Source: an uncultured Acidimicrobiales bacterium
GTDB taxonomy: Bacteria; Actinomycetota; Acidimicrobiia; Acidimicrobiales; SHLQ01
Assembly: GCA_938002955.1 (NCBI GenBank)
Contig: CALLAA010000186.1
Coordinates: forward strand, 1-43,623
Direction: 5' to 3'
DNA length: 43,623 nucleotides
The translations under genes and the position numbers were made by a program. Below the pieces are notes generated by a model. That model searched no databases, was not told where the DNA came from, and saw nothing but the letters and a program-made list of their open reading frames with translations. Positions 1 through 7,478 of this stretch are shown here, piece after piece (the first letter of the stretch is position 1; each line of letters opens with the position of its first letter).

Positions 1-648
1 CCGGCCTCGATCCAGATCTTTCAGTGGGCCCAGGTTCAGGCCGAACAGCGCCGAGCAAACCCGACCGATGACGTCATCTCCCAGCTCCTCGAACCGGACA
101 AGGAAGGGGTGCCCCTCACCGACCTCGAGTTCAACAACTTCGTCACGGTCCTGGTGGCTGCCGGCAACGACACCACCCGATACACCATGACCCACGGTCT
201 GTGGAACATGATCAACCACCCCCAGCTCTGGGACGCGTGGAAGACCAATCGAGAGCTAACTCCAACCGCCGTCGAGGAAATCCTCCGGACGAGCGCGGTG
301 ACCATGCACTTCCGCCGAACCGCTACACGCGACGTCGAGATGCGTGGCAAGCAGATCAAGGCCGGCGACAAAGTAGCGATCTGGTACAACTCGGCCAATC
401 ACGACGCCGACCAATTCGAAAACCCCTTCCGATTCGACCTCGAGCGAGAAAGCAACGACCACATGTCGTTCGGGCGCAGCGGCCCACACCTGTGCCTCGG
501 CGCATGGCTTGCCCGCATGGAGGTCCGGGTTGTTTTTGAAGAACTCCTCAACCGAGTCGACCGCTTCGACCTAAACGGCGACATCAAGCACCTACGATCG
601 AACTTCATCGCGGGCATCAAACATCTCCCAGTAAAGGTGGTCTCCTAA
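1..648 (+). CDS. Cytochrome P450, C-terminal part (5' end outside window)
   Basis: The frame is open from base 1, so the gene begins before the window; about 215 C-terminal residues are visible. All hallmark P450 motifs of this half are present: the I-helix oxygen-binding motif AAGNDTTR (bases 157-180), the K-helix ExxR motif (277-288) and the haem-binding loop FGRSGPHLCLG, whose cysteine ligand is encoded at 493-495. The family hydroxylates or otherwise oxidises small hydrophobic substrates using electrons from a ferredoxin; no redox partner is encoded here. The stop codon TAA overlaps the ATG of the next gene by one base (TAATG), so the P450 and the extradiol dioxygenase are probably co-translated and act on the same pathway. 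The substrate cannot be read from this fragment. Confidence 0.95.
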   Translation, partial: PASIQIFQWAQVQAEQRRANPTDDVISQLLEPDKEGVPLTDLEFNNFVTVLVAAGNDTTRYTMTHGLWNMINHPQLWDAWKTNRELTPTAVEEILRTSAVTMHFRRTATRDVEMRGKQIKAGDKVAIWYNSANHDADQFENPFRFDLERESNDHMSFGRSGPHLCLGAWLARMEVRVVFEELLNRVDRFDLNGDIKHLRSNFIAGIKHLPVKVVS

Positions 649-1514
649 TGGGATCAATCGTTGGAGCGGCGATCGTGTCGCACGTTCCCCCACTCGTGCT
701 TCCCGAAGAGACTCGCCGCGAGCTCAACAACGGCGAAGACACCACGTTGTTCGCCGGTCTCCATCAGCTGCGTGCCGAAAAGCTCGCTCCCCTCGACGCC
801 GACACCGTGGTGGTTATCGATACCCATTGGTTTACGACGATCGAACATATCGTGGCGAGCCACGAGCGGCGGTCGGGCCTGTACACCTCTGAAGAGCTGC
901 CTCGAGGCATGTCTCAAATGCCCTACGACATGCCCGGCGATCCTGAGCTTGCCCATGCGTGGGCGCGTGAAGCCAATGGACGCGACGACACGTGGATCAC
1001 GCCGATCGACGATCCGCATCTTCCCGTGCACTACCCGACGATCAACCTTCTCCCGTTCTTACAGGGAGATGAGCGTTGGATGTCGGCGGGTGTCTGTCAG
1101 TCGGGCACTCCCGCGGACTTCCTGTTGTTTGGCCAGATGCTGGCCGACGCGATCGCAAAGACTGATCGACGGGTAGTGATCTTGGCCAGCGGCGGGCTCA
1201 GTCATCGGTTCTGGCCGCTCCAAGAACTCCGAGCTCATGAAGCCGCCGACCCCGACCTCCACATACGAACACCCGAAGCATGCGCGGCTGATCGCAAGGT
1301 CATTGCGATGTTGAAAGCGGGCGATCACGCTGGCGTTCTCGACTTCGTTCCCGAGTTTTCCCAGCATGCTCCGGAGGGATACTTCGGCCACTACCTGACG
1401 ATGGTCGGTGCCCTAGGCGGCCGAAACTGCACGCTCACCGCTGAACAGTTCGGCGAATACGAAGCCGTCGCCGGAACCGGCCAAGCCCACCTCTGGTTCG
1501 ACACCACCAACTAG
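648..1514 (+). CDS. Class III extradiol ring-cleavage dioxygenase (LigB superfamily)
   Basis: A 288-residue LigB/DODA-type protein, the usual length for a class III extradiol dioxygenase subunit such as 3,4-dihydroxyphenylacetate 2,3-dioxygenase. These enzymes use non-haem Fe(II) to open a catechol ring next to the hydroxyls. By motif position His12 (SHVP), His60 (DTHW) and Glu243 (HAPEGYFGHY) are the likely metal ligands and His186 (GGLSHRFWP) the catalytic histidine; the conserved C-terminal GTGQ is present. The start overlaps the P450 stop and has an AAGGTGG Shine-Dalgarno about 10 nt upstream. Pairing with a P450 suggests that hydroxylation makes a catechol which this enzyme cleaves. The exact catechol is unknown, and non-aromatic DODA functions cannot be excluded. 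Confidence 0.88.
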   Translation: MGSIVGAAIVSHVPPLVLPEETRRELNNGEDTTLFAGLHQLRAEKLAPLDADTVVVIDTHWFTTIEHIVASHERRSGLYTSEELPRGMSQMPYDMPGDPELAHAWAREANGRDDTWITPIDDPHLPVHYPTINLLPFLQGDERWMSAGVCQSGTPADFLLFGQMLADAIAKTDRRVVILASGGLSHRFWPLQELRAHEAADPDLHIRTPEACAADRKVIAMLKAGDHAGVLDFVPEFSQHAPEGYFGHYLTMVGALGGRNCTLTAEQFGEYEAVAGTGQAHLWFDTTN

Positions 1515-1565
1515 AGATTTGTACAGAAAAAGGAACCTGTGGGGGTCCAAATTCTGTACAAATCT
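1515..1565. terminator. Perfect 14-bp hairpin between convergent genes
   Basis: AGATTTGTACAGAA (1515-1528) and TTCTGTACAAATCT (1552-1565) are perfect inverted arms around a 23-nt loop. The arms begin immediately after the dioxygenase stop and end 5 nt before the stop of the converging crotonase gene. The stem is notably A+T-rich for this genome, and short T-rich or A-rich stretches flank it. The position fits a bidirectional transcription terminator. A small dispersed repeat is an alternative that cannot be tested within the window. Confidence 0.6.
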
Positions 1566-1570
1566 TTGGG

Positions 1571-2404
1571 TTAGGGCGCGCTGGGGAATGTGGGAGGTCG
1601 CTTTTCTCGATGTGATGCGACCCCTTCGACCACGTCGGCTCCGGTAAAGCCGAGGAACTCGAGCGCAAGGGAACTATCGAAGATTGGACCAGCGTTTCGG
1701 TACCAGTGATTCAACGAGTGCTTCGTCAGCTGAACAGCCGACTGCGACATCGACGCGAGCTTCGCTGCTACTTCGAGCGCCTTGTCTTGGAGCTCGTCAT
1801 CGTCGACACACAGCGACACAAGCCCGATTCGTTCGGCTTCTTCTCCGGTGAGGACATCACACGTGAGCAAGTAGTACTTGGCTTTGGCCATACCGCACAG
1901 CATCGGCCAACAAATCGCTGCGTGATCCCCGGCGGCAACGCCCAGCCTCGTGTGCCCGTCGATGATCTTGGCCGTACGGGCAACGATCGAGACGTCGGCC
2001 AGCATGCCTGCGACGAGACCTGCCCCGACCGCTGGACCATGCATTGCGCTGATGATTGGCTTGGAACAGTCGATGACGTTCCACACGATCTCGCGCGCCT
2101 CCTTCATCACGCGGAGCCGTGCCTCTGGATCTTCGATGATCTTGTCGATCATCTCGAAGCTCCCTCCCGACGAAAACCCCTTGCCCGCCCCACATAGAAT
2201 CGCCGCCCTCGTGCCCGCGTCACGGTCGATGGTTCGCCACACATCGGCGAGTTCGAGGTGCCCGCGTTCCGATACCGAATTCAGCCCCGGACCGTCGAGC
2301 GTTACGCGCAGGACCCCATCGAGCGGACGATCGAAGGTGAGGGTCGGATAGAGCGTCTCGTACTCCTGAATCGATGTTGCCGACGTTGGTGAATTCGCTG
2401 TCAC
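1571..2404 (-). CDS. Enoyl-CoA hydratase/isomerase (crotonase) family protein
   Basis: A 277-residue crotonase-fold enzyme. The CoA/oxyanion-hole region AGKGFSSGG and the second glycine-rich oxyanion motif [12 protein letters not shown] are both present. The segment around [14 protein letters not shown] lacks the two glutamates arranged as in classical enoyl-CoA hydratase, so the reaction may be isomerisation, hydrolysis or C-C cleavage rather than simple hydration. The start is taken as GTG at 2404 because GGAGGA lies 7 nt upstream; a longer in-frame reading to 2461 has no such site. It is the last gene of the five-gene operon that begins with the Rieske oxygenase and directly follows a BadH-like dehydrogenase, suggesting a beta-oxidation-like step on an alicyclic or side-chain acyl-CoA. 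Confidence 0.88.
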   Translation of the reverse strand: MTANSPTSATSIQEYETLYPTLTFDRPLDGVLRVTLDGPGLNSVSERGHLELADVWRTIDRDAGTRAAILCGAGKGFSSGGSFEMIDKIIEDPEARLRVMKEAREIVWNVIDCSKPIISAMHGPAVGAGLVAGMLADVSIVARTAKIIDGHTRLGVAAGDHAAICWPMLCGMAKAKYYLLTCDVLTGEEAERIGLVSLCVDDDELQDKALEVAAKLASMSQSAVQLTKHSLNHWYRNAGPIFDSSLALEFLGFTGADVVEGVASHREKRPPTFPSAP

Positions 2405-2470
2405 GGAAGATCCTCCTGGTTTGTGCTGAATGTCGAACTTCGCTCGCCGATCGACGAGCACCTCGGGGTG

Positions 2471-3229
2471 TCACGCCATCGTGAGGCCACCACTCACCGA
2501 CAGCGTCTGGCCGGTGATAAAGCGCGCTTCCTCCGATGCCAAGAACGCAATCGCAGGCGCAATGTCATCGGGTGTCGCCAAGCGGCGCAGTGGAATTGCC
2601 CGGGTAAGTGCTTCCATAAACCGCTCGCCCGACCCCAGGTCGTCGGCCATGCTCCGGATCAGCGGGGTGTCGGTTGGCCCGGGGCACACCACGTTCACGG
2701 TGACCCCGTTCTTTGCGACCTCTCGAGCAACACTCTTCGAGAACGAGATCACCGCACCCTTGGCGCCCGCATAGATCGACTCGAGCGACGAGCCCACTCG
2801 CGCTGCGTCCGAAGCAACGGACACGATCCGGCCGTAGCCAGCTTCGATCATCCCGGGCAGTACCGCATGCACGGTGTTGAGCGTTCCTCGGTAGTTGATG
2901 TCGATCACCTGGTCCCAAAATTCAGGGGTCGTGTCAACGAAGGGCACAAAGCGATCCCAACCGGCCACGTTGATCAGCGTATGCACCTGTCCATGCTCGG
3001 CGACCAGTGCATCGAGCCGCTCCTTGACCACCGGGGTGTCGGCAACATCGAGTTGCATCCCGAGATGTCCGGCACCGACGAGACGTGCTGCGGCCGCCTC
3101 TGCTCGGGCACCATCGAGGTCAGCAACAACAACTCGCATGCCTGCGCTCGCAAGGCGCTCACACGTGGCGGCGCCGATGCCGCCGGCTCCCCCGGTGACG
3201 ACAGCTAGACCGTCCGTTTCGTGTGCCAT
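2471..3229 (-). CDS. SDR-family dehydrogenase, BadH-like
   Basis: A 252-residue classical short-chain dehydrogenase. It shows the TGGAGGIG nucleotide-binding motif (about residues 12-19), the catalytic tyrosine and lysine in YAGAKG, and the PGPTDTPL substrate-loop region. The segment SDAARVGSS and the C-terminal ITGQTLSVSGGLTM closely match what I recall of 2-hydroxycyclohexanecarboxyl-CoA dehydrogenase (BadH) of Rhodopseudomonas. It probably oxidises a beta-hydroxyacyl-CoA or hydroxy group with NAD(P)+. A GGGGGAAC Shine-Dalgarno sits just upstream of the ATG. It lies between the TetR gene and the crotonase in one operon. The true substrate is unknown. Confidence 0.88.
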   Translation of the reverse strand: MAHETDGLAVVTGGAGGIGAATCERLASAGMRVVVADLDGARAEAAAARLVGAGHLGMQLDVADTPVVKERLDALVAEHGQVHTLINVAGWDRFVPFVDTTPEFWDQVIDINYRGTLNTVHAVLPGMIEAGYGRIVSVASDAARVGSSLESIYAGAKGAVISFSKSVAREVAKNGVTVNVVCPGPTDTPLIRSMADDLGSGERFMEALTRAIPLRRLATPDDIAPAIAFLASEEARFITGQTLSVSGGLTMA

Positions 3230-3302
3230 GTTCCCCCGAACTCGATGTTGAGTCGAAGCGTACGCGCTCGTCGCGCCCCGGCTCTAACCGCAGATTCGAT
3301 GC

Positions 3303-3998
3303 TCAGTCGCCGAATGCCCGGGCCACGCACCGGTCGATCGCACGAGCGACGGCCGCGTCATCGGTTATCAAGATGGCCGTCAGCCACACGCCGTTCTGCT
3401 CGATCAAGATGTCGGCGGCCCGCGCGTCAACGTCAGCTCGGTCGAGCTCGGGGCGCGCCGCCTCGATGAGGTCGGCGAGACCACGCACATACCGTTGCTG
3501 AGCGGTCCGATTGATCTTCGCAAACTGTTCGTCGACCCCGGCGAGCGACCACAGCTGCAGCCGAAGACTCAGGTAGTCACGTGTGAGAAACTCGGGATCG
3601 AGCGCACGCCTGAGCGCCATGTGCAGGTGCGAGATGGGGTCCGCACCGTCGGCGGCTGGTGCGACGAGCAGGGCATCTTGATCGCCGATCCGAACAAGCG
3701 CTGCGCCAATAAGTGCGGTCTTGTTCTCGAAGTAGTAGTTGGCCAGACCAACCGACACATCGGCCTCACGCGCTACCGCCCGCATGCTGACGCCGGCCAC
3801 CCCCTCCCGGGCGAGCACCACCATCGTGGCGTCGAGAATCCGTTGGTCCGCTGGCCCCGCATCGGCTGACGCACTATCGGGGTGAGTATCGGGAGAGTCG
3901 CTCGAGTTCGTGATGTCTTCGACGTTAGCGTCGCCGCACGGCTCCGCTACAGCCGCATCTGCTGAACTTGGGCCGACAAGCCGCCATCGAGAACCCAT
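3303..3998 (-). CDS. TetR/AcrR-family transcriptional regulator
   Basis: A 231-residue regulator whose DNA-binding domain begins near residue 50, with the helix-turn-helix segment MRAVAREADVSVGLANYYF followed by NKTALIGAAL; the C-terminal half is the ligand-binding helical domain. The start is taken as ATG at 3998, giving an unusually long acidic/serine-rich leader of about 45 residues and a 52-base overlap with the upstream SDR gene. No in-frame ATG, GTG or TTG lies between that ATG and the DNA-binding domain. A start further upstream would overlap the SDR gene much more and is rejected. The gene is third in the operon it probably controls; the palindrome at 5941-5968 is the obvious operator candidate, implying autoregulation and induction by a pathway ligand. 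Confidence 0.9.
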   Translation of the reverse strand: MGSRWRLVGPSSADAAVAEPCGDANVEDITNSSDSPDTHPDSASADAGPADQRILDATMVVLAREGVAGVSMRAVAREADVSVGLANYYFENKTALIGAALVRIGDQDALLVAPAADGADPISHLHMALRRALDPEFLTRDYLSLRLQLWSLAGVDEQFAKINRTAQQRYVRGLADLIEAARPELDRADVDARAADILIEQNGVWLTAILITDDAAVARAIDRCVARAFGD

Positions 3999-4789
3999 AG
4001 CTGGCCGCTCGCATACCGCGCTTCGTCGGAAGCGAGCCAGTTGACAAGGTTTGCCATGTCGGTCGGCGTTCCAATCGTGCGAAGCGGGTGCACCGCCCGC
4101 GCCTCGGAACGCACCTCCTCTGGATCGGTCCCCTCGGGGAAGAACTGTTGCAGCATCGGTGTGTCGATGTAGCCGGGGCAGATCGCGTTCACGCGAATTC
4201 CCTCTGGCCCATGGTCGCACGCCATTGCTTTCGTGAGCGCATGGACTGCCCCTTTGGTGGCGCAGTACGCGGCGAGCCCGGGATCGGCAATGAATCCGTC
4301 GTAGCTTCCAAAGTTGATGATCGACGCATTCGACGACCGACGCAGCAGGGGCAAGGCGTACTTCGACGTCAAGAACGTCCCGGTCACGTTGATGGCCATG
4401 ATCGTTTTGAACTGCTCGAGCGAGGTCTGCTCGACCGTCGCTTCGACCTCGATGCCCGCCGCGTTCACGAGGACATCGAGACGACCGTGCGCCGCATCGA
4501 CCGTTGCCATGGCGGCGATCACCTCGGCCTCGCTCGTGACATCGAGCCGCTGAAACGTACCGGCACCGGTGTCGTCACCGAGCGAGCCGGCCTCGGTGAG
4601 GTCGGCGGCGAAGACGTGCGCACCTTCGGCCACAAAACGCTCACAGACCGCTCGCCCCGCTCCCCCTCGACCTCCGGTTACCAGGGCAACACGGCCCTCC
4701 AACATTCCACGTCCGGTCGCAGTCGTTCCGGCGGTTGTCGTGGAGGTGGTTGTCGTGGAGGTGGTTGTGGTGGCGGTGGCCTCGGTCAT
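3947..4789 (-). CDS. SDR-family oxidoreductase with threonine-rich N-terminal tail
   Basis: A 280-residue short-chain dehydrogenase: TGGRGGAG cofactor motif (residues 39-46), NAAG, catalytic YCATK and the GYIDTPM loop. About 28 residues of Thr/Ser-rich low-complexity sequence precede the normal SDR start (MLEGRVALVTGG), encoded by the 15-bp tandem repeat at 4733-4777. The ATG at 4789 is preferred because its ATGA overlaps the stop of the upstream Rieske gene, a coupling arrangement seen repeatedly in this window. An internal start at the methionine encoded at 4705 would give a normal-length SDR and remains possible. It probably oxidises or reduces the product of the Rieske enzyme. Confidence 0.87.
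   Translation of the reverse strand: MTEATATTTTSTTTTSTTTAGTTATGRGMLEGRVALVTGGRGGAGRAVCERFVAEGAHVFAADLTEAGSLGDDTGAGTFQRLDVTSEAEVIAAMATVDAAHGRLDVLVNAAGIEVEATVEQTSLEQFKTIMAINVTGTFLTSKYALPLLRRSSNASIINFGSYDGFIADPGLAAYCATKGAVHALTKAMACDHGPEGIRVNAICPGYIDTPMLQQFFPEGTDPEEVRSEARAVHPLRTIGTPTDMANLVNWLASDEARYASGQLWVLDGGLSAQVQQMRL
4733..4777. repeat. 15-bp tandem repeat, three units, in the SDR N-terminus
   Basis: GGTTGTCGTGGAGGT occurs at 4733-4747 and again, identical, at 4748-4762. A third copy with two mismatches follows at 4763-4777. In the coding (minus) frame each unit encodes five Thr/Ser residues, so unit gain or loss would keep the frame and change the length of the N-terminal tail. Confidence 0.9.
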
Positions 4790-5925
4790 CGTGTGCCTTT
4801 CGTTTCGAACGATGTGTACGCATCGAGCACAAGACCATGGAAATGATGCAGTGCATGCTCGCTTAGTCCAGAGCCCGATGGATCGTTCACGATCCGTCCC
4901 TGTTCAAAAGCCGGCGTACGCATGCCGCGCTGGACGCTTTCGACGAGGTTGATGTCCTCGACCTGGAGGACCTCGTCGAGGTACCGAATCGACTCGAGTT
5001 CGACCTCGTTGGGATCGGCCGATTCAAGAAAGAAGTCGTACGTCTCGTAGGTCAGGTCGGGGCCTGCCGGGATGATCTTCAAGATGATCATGTTGCCGCG
5101 ACCGGGATATCTCATGATGCATGTGTTGGGCCACAGCCACCACACGGCGTGGTCGGTCACCGTTGCATCGCTCACGTCATAGGCGGTGTTATCGCTCTTG
5201 CCCGCTTCTGCCATATGGCTGGAATAGATCCCATGTGTCGTCACCGAGTAGGTATCCATATCAACGAGCGATACGAAGTCCTTGTGTGCGACGTGGCAGT
5301 GGTAGCACTCGAGGAAGTTGTCGACGACGTTCTTCCAGTTGCTGTGAATTGTGTACGACAGTCGGTGTGCGAAGGTGAGGTCGGCGACGTCGGGCGCCCA
5401 CTTCGCAATCTCCGAGCCGAGGTCTCCGGAGACCTCACGTAGCGGTGCTGTCTGCGGATCGAGGCAGACGTACACAAAGCCGCCAAACTCTTCGACCTGG
5501 ACCGCATCGAGACAGATCGACTCGGTAGCGAAGTTCTCGAGATGACTCGTATGCCGAGCCGAGCGCAGGTTTCCTCCGAGGTCGTAACTCCAGGCGTGGT
5601 ACGGGCAGACGATGTTGTTCGTCGTTCCTTCGCCGTCGAGAAGGTGGTGGGCGCGATGCTTACAGACGTTGTAGAACGCCCGCAGGACCCCGGCGCTATC
5701 GCGGACGGCGACGATCGGCATACCGGCGATCTCTTCGGCGACATAGCTACCGGGGTTTCGCAGCTTTTCACCGTGGCACAGCCACTGCCACGTGCGCCGA
5801 ATGATGGCGGTCTGATCGGCGTGGAACCAGCGTTGCTCGGTGTACGCATCGGCGTGCAGCGACATCGATGCGCCTGGCGATCGATGCCATCCCGTCGAGA
5901 TGTCGTACTCCCCCTGGTCTTCCAT
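4786..5925 (-). CDS. Rieske non-haem iron oxygenase, alpha subunit
   Basis: About 379 residues with the full Rieske oxygenase layout. The N-terminal [2Fe-2S] domain has Cys88-Lys-His90 and CPYH (Cys107, His110). The catalytic domain has DNFLECYHCHVAH, giving His209 and His214 as iron ligands and Glu206 where most ring-hydroxylating enzymes carry the bridging aspartate. The ECYHC form with glutamate is known from carnitine oxygenase CntA and related oxygenases that act on quaternary amines, so a trimethylammonium-type or other non-aromatic substrate is plausible. ATG at 5925 is preferred (AGGGTGA upstream); GTG at 5934 is the alternative. No reductase is encoded nearby. It is the first gene of the operon, directly behind the TetR-type operator. 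Confidence 0.92.
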   Translation of the reverse strand: MEDQGEYDISTGWHRSPGASMSLHADAYTEQRWFHADQTAIIRRTWQWLCHGEKLRNPGSYVAEEIAGMPIVAVRDSAGVLRAFYNVCKHRAHHLLDGEGTTNNIVCPYHAWSYDLGGNLRSARHTSHLENFATESICLDAVQVEEFGGFVYVCLDPQTAPLREVSGDLGSEIAKWAPDVADLTFAHRLSYTIHSNWKNVVDNFLECYHCHVAHKDFVSLVDMDTYSVTTHGIYSSHMAEAGKSDNTAYDVSDATVTDHAVWWLWPNTCIMRYPGRGNMIILKIIPAGPDLTYETYDFFLESADPNEVELESIRYLDEVLQVEDINLVESVQRGMRTPAFEQGRIVNDPSGSGLSEHALHHFHGLVLDAYTSFETKGTR

Positions 5926-5940
5926 ACCCGTCACCCTATT

Positions 5941-5968
5941 ACATGTTTGAACGTTCGTTCAAACATGT
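5941..5968. promoter_or_regulatory. Near-perfect 28-bp palindrome, probable TetR operator
   Basis: The left arm ACATGTTTGAACG (5941-5953) and right arm CGTTCAAACATGT (5956-5968) are exact inverted complements separated by two bases. The GAACG-NN-CGTTC core is typical of TetR-family operators. It ends 16 nt before the preferred Rieske ATG (7 nt before the alternative GTG), so a bound dimer would block the promoter or early transcription of the operon, which includes a TetR gene (3303-3998). The regulator-operator pairing is inferred from position. Confidence 0.75.
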
Positions 5969-6146
5969 GCTGTGGTCGCGCCGCGTAGTCATCGAAAGAA
6001 ATCTCGCCGCGGCCCGCAAACTATTGGGCATCTATGCGCTCTGAGCACTATCTTGGAACTAGGCGAAGGCGGGCTTCGTTACAAGACTGTCGAATCAACT
6101 CCGAGAGCATTCGACACGAACATTTGCACCATCGGGAGGCGCAAAT

Positions 6147-7448
6147 ATGGACGAAGCATCTGCATCGCGGCATCACCCACGGTGGGTTCCCGCGCTGCTC
6201 GTCGCATCGATGATCGGCTCCGTCCTCTCGTTCGGGGTGAGTGCCGCATCGTCGGACGCAGGTACCACCGCCCAAACCGGCTGCTGGGACGAATACCGCA
6301 GCGAGGGACTCGGCACGTCCAACACAGCCCAAACCCCCACGCGCGACGACTTCGTCCACGTCGTGGTTCCGCAGGGCCTCGACGTCGACGACTGCACTCC
6401 CGGTGTTGGCTGCTACTACGGTGCGCCGACATCGGAGCCAGCATCGCAACGAATCTTCGTACCCCATGGTGTGTCGCCGGACGTGGCGTGCGACGACTGG
6501 GGTCCGGGCAAGGTCCTTCGAAGCCCACTCGTCGATGAGCCGGTCGTGCCGACTACCGAAGCTGGCCTTCTGCCGGTTGTCACCATCGCAACCACTTCTA
6601 TCGCAACAACGTCAACCCACGACGCACCGACGACCGCGGCGACCGCAACAACGACGAACCCTCCGCAAGCCACGACCGCTCTCGCGGCAATACCTACGTG
6701 GGAGCCCGGTAGCGGGTTCGAGGAGAGCTTCGATAACGACGGTGGCGTTGAGCGATTCCGAACCGGGGTTTACCACCGCGATCGAGCAATCGTGAACAAC
6801 ACGACCTGGTTGGGTGACCACGACCTCGATTGCGGCCCGGCCACCACGACGAGAACAATCCACCGCGATCAACCCGACGACATCTTCTATGTGTGTGACG
6901 AGCATTTGCTCACCGCTGTTGGAGACACCGCTGGGTACTCTGCCGCGTTCTTCAGCCCGTACCAAACATTCACCGATGAGCGATCGGTGTCCTGGGCCGC
7001 GAACATCACCGACCTTGGCTCTCGGCAATGGTGGGAAGTCGCCATACTCCCACTCGATGCTGACGATCTCGTCGTCGTGGACTGGCTTTCCCCCGCCCCA
7101 TCGAGTCTTGAGCAATACCCAGAATCGGCGGTGGTGGTTGGCATTGGCCCATTCGGCGGCGACTTCCGGGTCACCGGCAACGGCCAAACCACCGAGCCAC
7201 TACGCGACACGCTGTGCGCGACCGACCCCGAAGGGTGCGCGTCTACGACCCTTCGTCGCCCCTTCACCGTGACCGACAACGGCGACAACACCATCACGAT
7301 CCTTGCGCTTGGCGAAACCATCACGGTTGCTGGATCGTTCCCCGACGGCGGATTCAAGGTGGTCTTCACCGACCACAACTACACACCGGAAAAGGGCATT
7401 GACCCAAGAGGCCACACCTGGCATTGGGACGACATTGCCATTCTCTAA
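6147..7448 (+). CDS. Secreted protein of unknown function with Thr-rich linker and lectin/laminin-G-like C-terminus
   Basis: A 433-residue protein with a clear signal peptide: charged start, hydrophobic stretch WVPALLVASMIGSVLSFGV and a likely cleavage after VSA near residue 33. The mature N-terminal part (about 40-140) contains five cysteines in a compact Cys-containing domain that I do not recognise. A Thr/Ala/Pro-rich linker (about 145-185) joins it to a C-terminal domain (about 190-433) whose opening GSGFEESFDNDGG and alternating beta-strand character resemble concanavalin/laminin-G-like folds that bind polysaccharide. That fold call is tentative. GGGAGG lies 7 nt upstream of the ATG. It stands between the catabolic operon and the polysaccharide genes, so a role at the cell surface is plausible. 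Confidence 0.75.
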   Translation: MDEASASRHHPRWVPALLVASMIGSVLSFGVSAASSDAGTTAQTGCWDEYRSEGLGTSNTAQTPTRDDFVHVVVPQGLDVDDCTPGVGCYYGAPTSEPASQRIFVPHGVSPDVACDDWGPGKVLRSPLVDEPVVPTTEAGLLPVVTIATTSIATTSTHDAPTTAATATTTNPPQATTALAAIPTWEPGSGFEESFDNDGGVERFRTGVYHRDRAIVNNTTWLGDHDLDCGPATTTRTIHRDQPDDIFYVCDEHLLTAVGDTAGYSAAFFSPYQTFTDERSVSWAANITDLGSRQWWEVAILPLDADDLVVVDWLSPAPSSLEQYPESAVVVGIGPFGGDFRVTGNGQTTEPLRDTLCATDPEGCASTTLRRPFTVTDNGDNTITILALGETITVAGSFPDGGFKVVFTDHNYTPEKGIDPRGHTWHWDDIAIL

Positions 7449-7478
7449 TCTGCACCGTATTGAGGTTGAACACACCAT

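Noticed and set aside
1515-1565. Terminal inverted repeats of a miniature transposable element
   Set aside because: Only one copy is in the window, no target-site duplication is seen and the position fits a terminator.
2423-3208. Long plus-strand open frame opposite the BadH-like SDR
   Set aside because: It is antisense to a clear SDR gene, has no recognisable domain and the composition of a codon-bias shadow. Similar long antisense frames elsewhere (for example opposite the acyl-CoA dehydrogenase and the Cys/Met PLP enzyme) were rejected for the same reason.
3999-4220. N-terminal extension of the TetR protein to 4220
   Set aside because: It would lie inside the SDR gene in another frame and shows no conserved sequence; the ATG at 3998 already provides a long leader.
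4733-4777. CRISPR-like repeat
   Set aside because: The 15-bp units are contiguous with no spacers and lie in coding sequence.
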